A DNA stretch of 64,000 bases, from NCBI RefSeq assembly GCF_017798165.1, contig NZ_CP059068.1:3286001-3350000 (forward strand), in the 5' to 3' direction. The position numbers and the translations under genes are program-made. Within the stretch, counting starts at the first letter, position 1; each line of letters begins with the position of its first letter. The stretch comes from Rhodoferax sp. AJA081-3. Lineage in GTDB: Bacteria > Pseudomonadota > Gammaproteobacteria > Burkholderiales > Burkholderiaceae_C. Below the pieces are notes generated by a model. It saw only the letters and a list, made by a program, of their open reading frames with translations. It was not told the origin of the DNA and made no database searches. Shown one piece after another: positions 26,148 through 36,648 of this stretch.

Positions 26148-28235
26148 ATGGCCCCCACCCAAAACACCCAGCAAATGGCCAACGCCATCCGTGCACTCGC
26201 AATGGACGCCGTTCAGGCCGCCAATTCCGGCCACCCCGGCGCCCCTATGGGCATGGCCGACATGGCAGTGGCACTGTGGGACCAACACCTGAGCCACAAC
26301 CCGACCAACCCCCACTGGTTGAACCGCGACCGTTTTGTGCTGTCCAACGGCCACGGCTCCATGCTGATTTATGCGCTGTTGCACCTGACTGGCTACAAGC
26401 TGCCCATGGCCGAGCTGAAAAACTTCCGCCAGCTGCACAGCAAGACCGCCGGCCACCCTGAAGTCGGCGTCACCCCCGGCGTGGAAACCACCACCGGCCC
26501 GCTGGGTCAGGGCCTGACCAATGCGGTCGGCATGGCATTGGCCGAGAAGCTGTTGGCCAGCGAATTCAACCGCAAAGACGGCGATGTTGAGCACACCGTT
26601 GTCGACCACCACACCTATGTCTTCATGGGCGACGGCTGCCTGATGGAAGGCATCAGCCACGAAGCCGCCGCACTGGCGGGCGCCTGGAAGCTGGGCAAGC
26701 TGATTGCGCTGTACGACGACAACGGCATCTCCATCGACGGCCAGGTTGCGCCCTGGTTCATCGACAACACCGCCCAGCGTTTTGTCGCCTATGGCTGGAA
26801 CGTGATCGGCCCCATCGACGGCCATGACGTCACCGCCGTGTCCACCGCCATTGCCGAAGCCAAAAAGACCAATGACCGCCCCACACTGGTCATTTGCAAG
26901 ACCCACATCGGCAAGGGCAGCCCCAACCGCGCCAACACCGCCAAGGCACACGGCGAACCGCTGGGCGCCGAAGAAATCAAGCTCACCCGCGAATCCATTG
27001 GCTGGAGCCACGCACCCTTTGTGGTGCCCAAAGAGGTGTATGCCGATTGGGACGCCAAAGAAGCCGGTAAGGCTGCTGAGCAGGCCTGGAAGGATAAGTT
27101 CGCCGCCTACCAGACCGCCTTCCCTGACCTGGCCAAGGAACTGGTGCGCCGCATGAAGGGTGACCTGCCCAAGAATTTTGTGCAGACCGCGGTCGATACC
27201 GTGATCGCCGCCCACCAAAAGGCCGAGACGGTTGCATCACGCAAGGCTTCACAACTGGCACTGGAAGCCTTCACCGCCGCCCTGCCCGAGTTGCTGGGTG
27301 GCAGTGCCGATTTGACAGGCTCCAACCTGACCAACACCAAGTCCACCCCCAATCTGCGCTTTGATGCGCTGACTGGCGCTGTCGTCAAGAACGAAGCCGG
27401 CCAAGGCGGCCGCCACATCAACTACGGCGTGCGCGAATTCGGCATGGCCGCCATCATGAACGGCGTGGCCCTGCACGGTGGCTTTATCCCTTACGGTGGC
27501 ACCTTCTTGACCTTCAGCGACTACAGCCGCAACGCGATCCGCATGGCTGCGCTGATGAAGCAGCGCGTGATCCATGTGTTCACACACGACTCCATCGGCC
27601 TGGGCGAAGACGGTCCGACCCACCAGTCGGTCGAGCACGCAGCATCCCTGCGCCTGATCCCGAATCTGGATGTGTGGCGCCCGGGCGATACCGCCGAGAC
27701 GGCCGTCGCCTGGACCGTGGCCTTGCAAAACAAGAGCAAGCCCACCGCGCTGCTGCTCTCCCGCCAGAACATCAGCTACGCGCCCAAGGGTGACTCCGCT
27801 GTGGCACCCGATGCCAGCGGCATCGACGCCATCAGCAAGGGTGCCTACGTGTTGGCCGAACCCACCGAAGTGGGTATGAAGAAGAAGGCCCAGGCAGTCA
27901 TCATCGCCACTGGTTCCGAAGTGCAACTGGCCCTGCATGCACAAAAGGTTTTGGCCGAACGCAAGATCGCCGTGCGCGTGGTTTCCATGCCATCCAACAC
28001 CACATTCGACACCCAAAGCGCGGCTTACAAGCTGGAAGTGCTGCCCGCAGGCCTGCCCCGTGTGGCGGTCGAAATGGGTTCCACCGACGGCTGGTGGAAG
28101 TACGGCGTGTCTGCCGTTGTCGGCCTAGACACCTTTGGTGAGTCGGCTCCCGCGCCGGTGCTGTTCAAGCACTTTGGCTTCACGGCTGAGAATGTGGCGG
28201 ATACCGTGCAATCGGTGTTGCAGCGCAAAGCATAA
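26148..28235 (+). CDS. tkt: Transketolase
   Basis: This 695-aa protein has the normal transketolase length. It shows the N-terminal [33 protein letters not shown], the thiamine-diphosphate motif [18 protein letters not shown] and GHD, the Pyr-domain [16 protein letters not shown], and [15 protein letters not shown]. It transfers two-carbon units in the pentose phosphate (or Calvin) pathway in the cytoplasm. The ATG at 26148 is preferred over the frame opening at 26049, which would add 33 residues overlapping the divergent speD. It is followed by gap. Confidence 0.96.
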   Translation: MAPTQNTQQMANAIRALAMDAVQAANSGHPGAPMGMADMAVALWDQHLSHNPTNPHWLNRDRFVLSNGHGSMLIYALLHLTGYKLPMAELKNFRQLHSKTAGHPEVGVTPGVETTTGPLGQGLTNAVGMALAEKLLASEFNRKDGDVEHTVVDHHTYVFMGDGCLMEGISHEAAALAGAWKLGKLIALYDDNGISIDGQVAPWFIDNTAQRFVAYGWNVIGPIDGHDVTAVSTAIAEAKKTNDRPTLVICKTHIGKGSPNRANTAKAHGEPLGAEEIKLTRESIGWSHAPFVVPKEVYADWDAKEAGKAAEQAWKDKFAAYQTAFPDLAKELVRRMKGDLPKNFVQTAVDTVIAAHQKAETVASRKASQLALEAFTAALPELLGGSADLTGSNLTNTKSTPNLRFDALTGAVVKNEAGQGGRHINYGVREFGMAAIMNGVALHGGFIPYGGTFLTFSDYSRNAIRMAALMKQRVIHVFTHDSIGLGEDGPTHQSVEHAASLRLIPNLDVWRPGDTAETAVAWTVALQNKSKPTALLLSRQNISYAPKGDSAVAPDASGIDAISKGAYVLAEPTEVGMKKKAQAVIIATGSEVQLALHAQKVLAERKIAVRVVSMPSNTTFDTQSAAYKLEVLPAGLPRVAVEMGSTDGWWKYGVSAVVGLDTFGESAPAPVLFKHFGFTAENVADTVQSVLQRKA

Positions 28236-28242
28236 AAAGGCG

Positions 28243-28268
28243 TTTGGCCTGGGGCACCCCACGCCAAA
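28243..28268 (+). terminator. Hairpin between tkt and gap
   Basis: A 12-position stem with one mismatch (28243-28254 against 28257-28268, TTTGGCCTGGGG side) just after the tkt stop, without an immediate T-run. It may attenuate read-through into gap or stabilise tkt mRNA. Confidence 0.4.
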
Positions 28269-28290
28269 GCCCTGGTTTGGTTGAGCTTAG

Positions 28291-29325
<1,035 letters not shown>

Positions 29326-29342
29326 ACGACTGACGCCACATA

Positions 29343-31244
29343 ATGTTTGAGTGGTTGCGGTCGTGGCGCCGTGGGGTGCAGTCGCAACCGGCCGGTATCG
29401 ATCTGGCCGCTCTGCAGCAGCTGGCGGTCCAGATATCGGCCAAAGACAAGGTCCTGGCCCAGGACGCGTTTACGCAGGGCAATCAGTGGCGCGAGCGAAA
29501 TGACGTAGCCGCTGCCGAGCAGCACTACCGCCAGGCCCTGGCCATCCACCCCGCATTCGCCGAGGCCTACTGCAACCTGGGCAGCCTGATGAAGGACGCG
29601 GGCCGCCTGCCCGAGGCGGACCACTGCCTGTCATTGGCCCTACAACTGAAGCCGGATCTGGCACCAGCCTGCTTCAACCTGGCGATGATGCGCATTGACC
29701 AGGGACAGTGGCCGGATGCTGCCGATCTGTTGCAGCGCCTTCTGAAGTTTTCGCCCAAACATGCAGAAGCCCAGTATTGGCTGGGCAACGCGCTGACCGG
29801 TTCTGGCGATGTTGTCGGCGCCCGCAAGGCCTACCAGGCCGCCGTGCACCTGAACCCGGCCTATGTGCAGGCACGTTGGGGCCATGTGATGGCCCAGTTG
29901 CCTGTCATTGCACGAGACGAGGCCGAACAAGCGCTGGCGCCTCAGGCCTTTGCCAGTGAACTGGAGAAACTGAAAACCAAGTTGCTCGGGACGTATGGGG
30001 CACACGCGTATCTGGCCGTAGGCGCGCAGCAACCATACTTCCTCGCCTACATCGAGGCGAACCACACCGCAGTGTTGGCGCAGTATGGCGACCTTTGCGC
30101 CAGGCTGATGTCCACGTGGGCCGGCAAGGTTGGCGTGCCTCAGCCAGTGGTAGCGCACGCCGGCAAATGCCGCGTGGGCATCGTGTCGGCCCATGTGCAC
30201 GGCCATTCGGTGTGGCACGCGCTGCTGCGCGGCTGGGTCGAACACCTGGACCCAGCGGTATTCGAATTGCAGATATTCCACACCGGGACCGGGCGCGACG
30301 CCGAAACCGAATGGGCCGCGCGCCGGGTCCACACGCTGCACCACGGCCTGGGTCCCTGGACGGCCTGGGCCAAGGCCCTGTCGGACGCGCAATTGGACAT
30401 CCTCATCTACCCCGAAATCGGCATGGATGCGACCACGGTGCGGCTGTCCGCCTTGCGCCTGGCGCGCGTGCAGTTGGCTGCCTGGGGCCACCCCATGACC
30501 ACCGGCTTGCCGACGATCGATGGCTATATCAGCGCCGAAGCTTTCGAGCCATCCGCAGCGGCCAGCCATTACCGCGAAGCCCTGTTGCCACTACCGCGCC
30601 TGGGTTGCTGCTACAAGGCGTTCGGCACCGCCCCGAGCCACGTGGATTTTGCAGCCTGGGGCATTCAGCCCAGCGACAAGCTTCTACTGTGCCCGGGCAC
30701 ACCGTTCAAATACGCTCCACAGCATGATGCCGTGCTGGTCGAAATCGCCCGCCGCTGCCAGCCTTGCAAACTGGTGTTCTTCGGCAAGGAATCGCAGCCG
30801 CTGACCCGCTTGCTGGAACAGCGCCTGCGTGCCGCCTTCCAGGCAGTTGCGCTGGATTTCGACGCTTGCGTCGCCATCGTGCCGTGGCAGCCGCAGGCGG
30901 GCTTCTTTGCGTTTCTGGACCGCGCCGACGTGTACTTGGACAGCATCGGCTTCTCCGGCTTCAACACGGTCATGCAGGCCGTGGAGCGCGCGGCCCCTAT
31001 CGTGGCTTTTGAGGGGGAATTCATGCGTGGCCGTTTTGCCAGCGCCGCCTTGCGCCAGATGGGCATGGACGAATGGGTGGCAACCACCACCGAGCAGTTC
31101 ATTGCGCTGGTGGTGCGCATGGCTTCGGACGGTGCGGCCAGAGCCCAGGCCAGAAGGCAACTGGCGGACCGCAAGGCTCCACTGTTCGACGACCGAGACA
31201 CCGTCCGTGCACTGGCCGACCATATGTTGCGCCTGGCCCGTTAG
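29343..31244 (+). CDS. TPR-containing O-GlcNAc-transferase-like glycosyltransferase (GT41/SPINDLY type)
   Basis: This 633-aa protein has about four tetratricopeptide repeats at residues 40-175 (EQHYRQALAIHPAFAEAYCNLG, then ADHCLSLALQLKPDLAPACFNLA, and further copies). A bacterial OGT-like catalytic region fills about 260-620, with RVGIVSAHVHGHSVWHALLRGWVEHLDP, LAAWGHPMTTGLPTIDGYISAE, LLCPGTPFKYAP and DVYLDSIGFSGFNTVMQAVERAAPIV. The GT41-like fold uses UDP-sugars to modify proteins, but the bacterial HMW1C/OGT-like group has several acceptors. It starts 17 bp after gap and probably shares its transcript. The target protein is unknown. Confidence 0.85.
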   Translation: MFEWLRSWRRGVQSQPAGIDLAALQQLAVQISAKDKVLAQDAFTQGNQWRERNDVAAAEQHYRQALAIHPAFAEAYCNLGSLMKDAGRLPEADHCLSLALQLKPDLAPACFNLAMMRIDQGQWPDAADLLQRLLKFSPKHAEAQYWLGNALTGSGDVVGARKAYQAAVHLNPAYVQARWGHVMAQLPVIARDEAEQALAPQAFASELEKLKTKLLGTYGAHAYLAVGAQQPYFLAYIEANHTAVLAQYGDLCARLMSTWAGKVGVPQPVVAHAGKCRVGIVSAHVHGHSVWHALLRGWVEHLDPAVFELQIFHTGTGRDAETEWAARRVHTLHHGLGPWTAWAKALSDAQLDILIYPEIGMDATTVRLSALRLARVQLAAWGHPMTTGLPTIDGYISAEAFEPSAAASHYREALLPLPRLGCCYKAFGTAPSHVDFAAWGIQPSDKLLLCPGTPFKYAPQHDAVLVEIARRCQPCKLVFFGKESQPLTRLLEQRLRAAFQAVALDFDACVAIVPWQPQAGFFAFLDRADVYLDSIGFSGFNTVMQAVERAAPIVAFEGEFMRGRFASAALRQMGMDEWVATTTEQFIALVVRMASDGAARAQARRQLADRKAPLFDDRDTVRALADHMLRLAR

Positions 31245-31261
31245 CCAAGGCGTGTTGTAGG

Positions 31262-31852
31262 CTACCCCGCGTGAAACTGGTCCGCGTTTTTGCCCTTGAA
31301 GGGTGCGTAAAAGGCCTTGATGGCCCGCATATCGGCTTCGATGTCTCCCGTGGGCTGGAACACCGGCCCTAGCCCGCTGATCTTGCGCTCGTAGTCCATG
31401 TACGCCATCACGATGGGCACCTGGGCACCCACGGCGATGTAATAGAAACCGGTCTTCCAGTAGCGGTTGTGGTTGCGTGTGCCCTCGGGCGGCACGATGA
31501 GCTGCAGCGGGCCGTCGGCCGCCTGGATGGCAGCCACTGAAGCGGCCACCAGGTTGTTGGACGTTTCGCGGGTCACCGGTATACCGCCCAGCCACATCAT
31601 GATTCCTCGGAACGGAAAGCGGAACAGCTGGCGTTTGCCCATCCAGTAGATGTTGAGCCGTAGCGCAAAGGCCACCATCAGCGTGTAGGGCAGGTCCCAG
31701 TTGCTGGTGTGTGGCGCGGCGATCAGCACGCTTTTCTGGCCATTGGAGGGCAAGGCGCCCTCCACTTTCCATCCGGTGAGTTTGAGGAAGGCGACGGACA
31801 ACGCGCGCAGCAGGGTGTTGACAACCGGCGTGTCAAAAATGGTGTGATGCAT
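31262..31852 (-). CDS. PlsC-type 1-acyl-glycerol-3-phosphate acyltransferase-like protein
   Basis: This 196-aa protein has the acyltransferase HX4D motif as APHTSNWD and the later PPEGTRN and GGIPV blocks, the normal PlsC order. It is a short form without a strong N-terminal membrane anchor. ATG 31852 is chosen; an ATG at 31894 would add 14 residues and neither has a clear ribosome site. It probably acylates a lysophospholipid or related lipid at the inner membrane. It diverges from the YchJ-like gene. Confidence 0.85.
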   Translation of the reverse strand: MHHTIFDTPVVNTLLRALSVAFLKLTGWKVEGALPSNGQKSVLIAAPHTSNWDLPYTLMVAFALRLNIYWMGKRQLFRFPFRGIMMWLGGIPVTRETSNNLVAASVAAIQAADGPLQLIVPPEGTRNHNRYWKTGFYYIAVGAQVPIVMAYMDYERKISGLGPVFQPTGDIEADMRAIKAFYAPFKGKNADQFHAG

Positions 31853-31970
31853 GACAGGGGGAAAGACGTGGCGGCGGGATGGCGCAGACGGCATGAGGCG
31901 CCTGATTTGGCCCAGATTGTCGCTGCTTTACATCCAGGCTTGTCGTACAGTTGGCACCCCTTTGCACCCG

Positions 31971-32378
31971 ATGAGCGATGTTGTTGTGAAAAAAATTGAA
32001 TGCCCCTGTGGCAGCGGACTGGATCTGGCCGACTGTTGCGGCCAATGGCACAAAGGCCTGGCGGCCGGCGTATTTGCCCCTACGCCCGAAGCCCTGATGC
32101 GCTCACGCTACAGCGCCTATGTGCTGGGTCTGATCGACTATTTGATAGCCACCTGGCACCCATCCACGGCGCCGGGTGATCTGGAGCTGCAGCCCATCAA
32201 ATGGCTGGGGCTGGAGGTGCGCCATGCCGAGGAAAGCGGGGATGCCGGTGTTGTGGAATTTGTGGCCCGCTGCAAGGTTAGCGGCCGCGCCGAACGCATG
32301 CACGAGCTGAGTCGTTTTGTGCGCGAACAGGCCCGCTGGTATTACATTGACGGACAATCTCCCGCCGATAACCCGTAG
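31971..32378 (+). CDS. YchJ-family SEC-C motif protein
   Basis: This 135-aa protein has an N-terminal SEC-C zinc-binding motif (CPCGSGLDLADCCGQW) followed by the YchJ core APTPEALMRSRYSAYVLGLIDYLIATWHP and a WYYIDG end. YchJ proteins have an NTF2-like core and no proven role. ATG 31971 is used because the motif begins shortly after it. Confidence 0.88.
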   Translation: MSDVVVKKIECPCGSGLDLADCCGQWHKGLAAGVFAPTPEALMRSRYSAYVLGLIDYLIATWHPSTAPGDLELQPIKWLGLEVRHAEESGDAGVVEFVARCKVSGRAERMHELSRFVREQARWYYIDGQSPADNP

Positions 32379-32392
32379 TTGAGCCCTTTGCC

Positions 32393-33076
32393 ATGCCCGA
32401 TCTGTCCCTCGTCATCCAGGAGCCTGCCGACCCGTCGGCGCAGTTGATTCTGTTGTGCCATGCCGCCGGGGCCGATGCGGCGTCGCTGCTGCCTCTGGGT
32501 GAGCGCTTGTGCGAGACCTTTCCCCGTGCCACTATCGTGTCGCTGCAGGCGGATGCACCGGCCGCCACACCCCAGGGTTTTGATTGGTTTTCCACGGATG
32601 GTGTAACCGAAGACAACCGCTCCGCACGCGTGGCGCAGGCCTTGCCAGCGTTGCAGACCGCCGTGCGCGACTGGCAGGAACGCAGTGGTGTATCACCTGC
32701 TGCCACGGCCTTGATCGGTGTCGCGCAGGGCGCAGAAATGGTGCTGGAGCTGAGCAAGATACATCCCATGCTGGCCAGCCGTGTGGTGTCCATGGGTGGA
32801 CGTTTCACGACGCTGCCCGAAGACCCGACCGCCGTCACCACCACCCACTTCCTGCACGGAAAACTGGACCAGTTGACGCACTACCGCCACAGCGTGGAAG
32901 CCGCCCACCATTTGCGCGATATGGGTTGTGACATCACGGCAGAAGTTGTGCCCTTTGTCGGCCATGAGCTGCACCCGGATCTGATCGAGCAGGCGATCAC
33001 CAAGCTCAGCACCCATATCGCCCAACATCTGTGGACAGCGGCGCAGGAGGCCGCGCCACCGTCATCCACGCATTGA
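32393..33076 (+). CDS. Carboxylesterase/phospholipase-fold protein lacking the nucleophile serine
   Basis: This 227-aa alpha/beta hydrolase belongs to the YpfH/carboxylesterase 2 family (LCHAAGADAASLLPLGERL, GFDWF). The nucleophile elbow, normally GFSQGG/A, reads GVAQGA: codon GCG replaces an expected TCG at about residue 106. The other triad positions look conserved (Asp in HGKLDQ, His in VGHELHP). The protein may therefore be a non-catalytic relative. It could instead reflect a single sequencing error, since Ser to Ala here needs one base. It lies 14 bp after the YchJ-like gene and is convergent with topB. Confidence 0.82.
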   Translation: MPDLSLVIQEPADPSAQLILLCHAAGADAASLLPLGERLCETFPRATIVSLQADAPAATPQGFDWFSTDGVTEDNRSARVAQALPALQTAVRDWQERSGVSPAATALIGVAQGAEMVLELSKIHPMLASRVVSMGGRFTTLPEDPTAVTTTHFLHGKLDQLTHYRHSVEAAHHLRDMGCDITAEVVPFVGHELHPDLIEQAITKLSTHIAQHLWTAAQEAAPPSSTH

Positions 33077-33083
33077 GCTGTGT

Positions 33084-36017
33084 TTAGCTGAGGTGCTTGC
33101 CGACAATTCCCGCCAGCTCAAACATCGTCACCTGCGGCTTGCCAAACACCAGTAGCAGTTTGGCATCCGCATTGATAGCGCGTTTGTTGGCCGCGTCCTG
33201 CAGGCCGTTGGCCTTGATGTAGTCCCACAGCTTCTTGACGACCTCGGTGCGGGCCACCGGGTCGCTGCCAATCACGGCGGCCAACTCGGCGCTGGGCAGC
33301 TTGCCGCTGGCAGCTGTGGTCTTGCGCGGGGCTTTGGGCTTGGCGTCTGCCTTGGTCGCAGATTTGGCACCAGCAGCTTTCTTTACAGGGGCTTTTTTGG
33401 CTGTAGCCCCCGTCTTTGCTGCTTTAGCTGCTACGATTTTGCTAGCGGCCATCTTGCGCGGCGGGAATTTGCTGGGTGCAAATTCAAAATTCACCTTGCC
33501 CGCGTCGGCATCCCAGGCCAGCATCGCCTTGAAGGCGCGGCGGGTGCGCATGGATACAAACTTATCCAGCAGATCGGTCTTGCCGGTCTCCAGCAGTTTG
33601 ACCATTTGTATGCGCTCGATGGGCTGCTGCAGGATGATCTGGCCGGTTTTGAAGTCGCAGCTGGGCGTGGGCTGGTCGTTGGTGGGTACGGACTTCTCGC
33701 AGACGTAGTTCTTGCCGTGCTCAAAAACGGAGCCGCCGCACTTGGGGCATTTGCCCAGCGATTCCTGGCCCGAGAAGTCGATGATCTCGCCGCTCTCTTC
33801 GCCCTTCTTATCGTCGCCAAAGTCAAATTCGAGCTTGTAGTTCTTGGTCTCGTCGTCGAACTTGATGACCATCTCGGCCACAAAGGGCCAGCCGGCCTTG
33901 GAGCGGAAGCCGTCCAGCGGGCCGATCTTGCGGTCGCGCAAGAACTGCTCCACCTCGGCCACCTCAAAGGTGCGCCCGGCGGGTGACTTGCCGAATGAGA
34001 AGCCGCAGCCGTCCTCGGTGCCAGTCTTGCCCGTGCAGGTGTAGCGACGGTAGTTTTCCTTGACGATGCCGCCGCAGTTGGGGCAGGGCGCGGCCAGTGT
34101 GGCGTAGTCGCCGGGGATGGTGTCGCGGTCGTATTCCTTGGCTTTCTTGACCATGCGTTCGGTCATGGACGCAATCTCGGCCATGAAGTTCTCGCGGCTC
34201 ATCTTGCCCTGCTCCATCTGGGCCAGCTTGTATTCCCACTCGCCAGTCAACTCGGCCTTGGTCAGCTCCTGCACATCCAGGCCACGCAACAGTGTCATCA
34301 GCTGGAAGGCCTTGGCGGTGGGGATCAGCTCGCGGCCTTCGCGCAGCATGTATTTCTCGGCGATCAAGCCTTCAATGATGCTGGAGCGGGTGGCGGGCGT
34401 GCCTAGGCCCTTCTCTTGCATGGCTTCGCGCAGCTCGTCGTCTTCGACCGTCTTGCCGGCGCCTTCCATGGCACCCAGCAGCGTGGCTTCCGAATAACGT
34501 GCCGGAGGGCGGGTTTTCAGGCCTTTGGGGTCCACGGTTTCGGTTTGGACCTTTTCGCCGGGTTGCACCGGCACCAGGCTCTGGCCCTTGTCGCCGTCCT
34601 TGGCGTCGGCCACTTCGTCAGCGGCTTCCTTGCCGTAAATCGCCAGCCAACCCGGCTTGACCAGCACCTTGCCTTCGGTTTTGAAGTTGTGGCTGGCGGC
34701 GGTGGTGATACGGGTCGTGACCTGGTATTCGGCGCTGGGAAAGAAGATTGCCATGAAGCGGCGCACCACCAGGTCATAAATCTTCTGCTCGGCCTCGCTC
34801 AGGCCTGAGGGTGCCTGCAGCGTGGGGATGATGGCAAAGTGATCTGATACCTTGGCGTTGTCAAACACACGTTTGGTGGGTTTGACATATGCACCCTTGA
34901 CCGCCTGGGCCGCAAAGGGTGCCAGGTGTTTCATGCCACTGTCGGCAATCATCTCCAGCGTTTGTTTGACCACGGGCACATAGTCTTCGGGCAGGTTGCG
35001 CGAATCGGTACGCGGGTAGGTCAGGGCCTTGTGGCGCTCGTACAGGCTTTGGGCGATGGACAGCGTGGTCTTGGCGGAGTAACCAAACTTGCCGTTGGCC
35101 TCGCGCTGCAAAGACGTTAAATCGAACAGCAGGGGCGATGCCTGCGTCGTGGGTTTGCTTTCTTCAGTGACGGTGGCCTGCTGGCCGCGCACGGCGTCGG
35201 CAATGGCCTGTGCCTCGCGCTGGGTCCAGACGCGGTCGGCCTTTTTCTCGGCGTCGTCGGCGTCTTTCTTGTGTGCGGGGTTGAACCACTTGGCGGGGTA
35301 TTCACCGGCTTGGGCGCCAAAGGATGCGTGGATTTCCCAGTAGTCGCGGCTGATGAACTTGCGGATCTGTTCTTCACGCTCCACCACCACCGACAGGGTT
35401 GGCGTCTGCACCCGGCCCACCGTGGTCAGGAAGAAACCGCCGTCGCGCGAATTGAACGCCGTCATGGCGCGGGTGCCGTTGATGCCGACCAGCCAGTCGG
35501 CCTCAGAGCGGCAGCGGGCCGCATCGGCCAGGGGTTGCATCTGTTTGTCGGTGCGCAGGGCGCCAAAGCCGTCGCGTATGGCCTGGGGCGTCATGGACTG
35601 CAGCCACAGGCGGCTGACCGGCTTGCCCAGCGGCTTGGCGCCACCGGCGTATTGTTCGATCAGGCGGAAGATCAACTCCCCTTCGCGGCCCGCATCACAG
35701 GCGTTGATGAGTTTGTCCACATCCTTGCGTTTGGCCAGTTTGACGACGGCGTTCAGGCGGGTCTTGGTCTTGTCCACCGGTTTCAGGTCAAAGTGCGGCG
35801 GGATCACCGGCAGGTTGGCAAAGCTCCATTTGCCGCGTTTGACGTCAAATTCTTCGGGCGCCTGGATCTCCACCAGGTGGCCCACGGCGCTGGAGACGAC
35901 ATAGGTGTCGCTCTCGAAATATTCGTCGTGTTTCTCGAACTTGCCGGCGGTGGGCGTGAGCGCCCGCACGATGTCTTGGGCGACGGACGGCTTTTCGGCA
36001 ATAACTAATGTTTTCAT
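33084..36017 (-). CDS. topB: DNA topoisomerase III with C-terminal zinc ribbons, Lys/Ala-rich linker and SWIB domain
   Basis: This 977-aa protein has Toprim at about 1-135 (LVIAEKPSVAQDI, DAGREGE). The type IA core carries the active-site tyrosine at about 334 (LTYPRTDSRNLP) and SEADWLVGINGTRAM. Two C-terminal zinc ribbons follow (CPNCGG with CTGKTGTEDGC, and CPKCGGSVFEHGKNYVC). A Lys/Ala/Pro-rich linker (about 850-890) then leads to a SWIB/MDM2-type domain in the last 75 residues (LAAVIGSDPVARTEVVKKLWDYIKANGLQ to the end). It relaxes negatively supercoiled DNA and decatenates. The ATG at 36017 is chosen because it gives the family N-terminus MKTLVIAEK. It diverges from a SET-domain gene. Part of the linker is encoded by a repeat A copy. 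Confidence 0.95.
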   Translation of the reverse strand: MKTLVIAEKPSVAQDIVRALTPTAGKFEKHDEYFESDTYVVSSAVGHLVEIQAPEEFDVKRGKWSFANLPVIPPHFDLKPVDKTKTRLNAVVKLAKRKDVDKLINACDAGREGELIFRLIEQYAGGAKPLGKPVSRLWLQSMTPQAIRDGFGALRTDKQMQPLADAARCRSEADWLVGINGTRAMTAFNSRDGGFFLTTVGRVQTPTLSVVVEREEQIRKFISRDYWEIHASFGAQAGEYPAKWFNPAHKKDADDAEKKADRVWTQREAQAIADAVRGQQATVTEESKPTTQASPLLFDLTSLQREANGKFGYSAKTTLSIAQSLYERHKALTYPRTDSRNLPEDYVPVVKQTLEMIADSGMKHLAPFAAQAVKGAYVKPTKRVFDNAKVSDHFAIIPTLQAPSGLSEAEQKIYDLVVRRFMAIFFPSAEYQVTTRITTAASHNFKTEGKVLVKPGWLAIYGKEAADEVADAKDGDKGQSLVPVQPGEKVQTETVDPKGLKTRPPARYSEATLLGAMEGAGKTVEDDELREAMQEKGLGTPATRSSIIEGLIAEKYMLREGRELIPTAKAFQLMTLLRGLDVQELTKAELTGEWEYKLAQMEQGKMSRENFMAEIASMTERMVKKAKEYDRDTIPGDYATLAAPCPNCGGIVKENYRRYTCTGKTGTEDGCGFSFGKSPAGRTFEVAEVEQFLRDRKIGPLDGFRSKAGWPFVAEMVIKFDDETKNYKLEFDFGDDKKGEESGEIIDFSGQESLGKCPKCGGSVFEHGKNYVCEKSVPTNDQPTPSCDFKTGQIILQQPIERIQMVKLLETGKTDLLDKFVSMRTRRAFKAMLAWDADAGKVNFEFAPSKFPPRKMAASKIVAAKAAKTGATAKKAPVKKAAGAKSATKADAKPKAPRKTTAASGKLPSAELAAVIGSDPVARTEVVKKLWDYIKANGLQDAANKRAINADAKLLLVFGKPQVTMFELAGIVGKHLS
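33392..33448 (+). repeat. Repeat family A, copy A6, inside topB (degenerate)
   Basis: A GGCTGTAGCCCCCGT head and a TAGCTGCTACGATTTTGCTA tail, lying in the codons for the Lys/Ala-rich linker (about residues 857-875). The match is good at the head and weaker after. Because the region is repetitive in Lys/Ala codons, chance similarity is possible. Confidence 0.5.
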
Positions 36018-36041
36018 CTGACTACAATCCAGTTCTCGCGT

Positions 36042-36080
36042 GCGCGCAGGCGCACACACACGCAGGCGCACACATGCGCG
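36042..36080. repeat. Short GC/CA-rich tandem tract between topB and SET gene
   Basis: Two imperfect copies of a 15-16 nt unit (CGCAGGCGCACACACA-like) in a largely alternating purine-pyrimidine tract, only about 25 bp from the topB start and in the divergent promoter region. Confidence 0.6.
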
Positions 36081-36145
36081 CCCATACGATCCACCATACC
36101 AAATTTTTTGGGTCCCGTTCCTGACGTGCAGAAAAGAGAGCACAC

Positions 36146-36640
36146 GTGAAGACAAAACCAGTGAGCAAGACCATGCCCCAAGGCGACAACCGCCGCATCC
36201 AGACCCGGCGCTCCGGTGTACACGGCAAGGGTGTATTCGCATTGCAGGATATCGGTGAGGGTGAAACCATCATCGAATACGTGGGTGAAATCATCACCTG
36301 GGCTGAAGCCCAGGCACGCCACCCGCACGATCCCAAGGACCCCAACCACACGTTTTACTTCCACATCGACGAAACGCATGTCATTGACGCCAAGGTCGGC
36401 GGCAACTCGTCCCGCTGGATCAACCACTCGTGTGATGGAAACTGCGAAGCCGACGAGGTCGATGGCCGTGTCTTCATCAAGGCGCTGCGCGACATTGCGC
36501 CCGGCGAAGAGTTGTTTTACGACTACGGCCTGATCCTGGACGAGCGGTACACCAAGAAGCTCAAGGCCGAACACCCCTGCTGGTGCGGCTCTGCCAATTG
36601 CCGCGGTACGCTGCTGGCGCCCAAGCGTGGCCGTCGCTAG
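36146..36640 (+). CDS. SET-domain protein-lysine methyltransferase homolog with post-SET cysteines
   Basis: This 164-aa protein is essentially one SET domain. It shows RRSGVHGKGVFALQDIGEGETIIEYVGEI at the start, the SAM/knot motif RWINHSCDGNCEA, the catalytic-tyrosine block ELFYDYGL, and a post-SET zinc site CWCGSANCRGTLL. SET enzymes methylate lysines on proteins. Bacterial members include versions that act on host histones and others that act on bacterial proteins. The start is GTG 36146 with GAAAAGAGAG upstream; ATG 36173 is an alternative. It diverges from the topoisomerase III-SWIB gene, whose Lys-rich linker is a plausible substrate (inference). It is followed by birA after 8 bp. Confidence 0.88.
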   Translation: MKTKPVSKTMPQGDNRRIQTRRSGVHGKGVFALQDIGEGETIIEYVGEIITWAEAQARHPHDPKDPNHTFYFHIDETHVIDAKVGGNSSRWINHSCDGNCEADEVDGRVFIKALRDIAPGEELFYDYGLILDERYTKKLKAEHPCWCGSANCRGTLLAPKRGRR

Positions 36641-36648
36641 GTAGCCGC

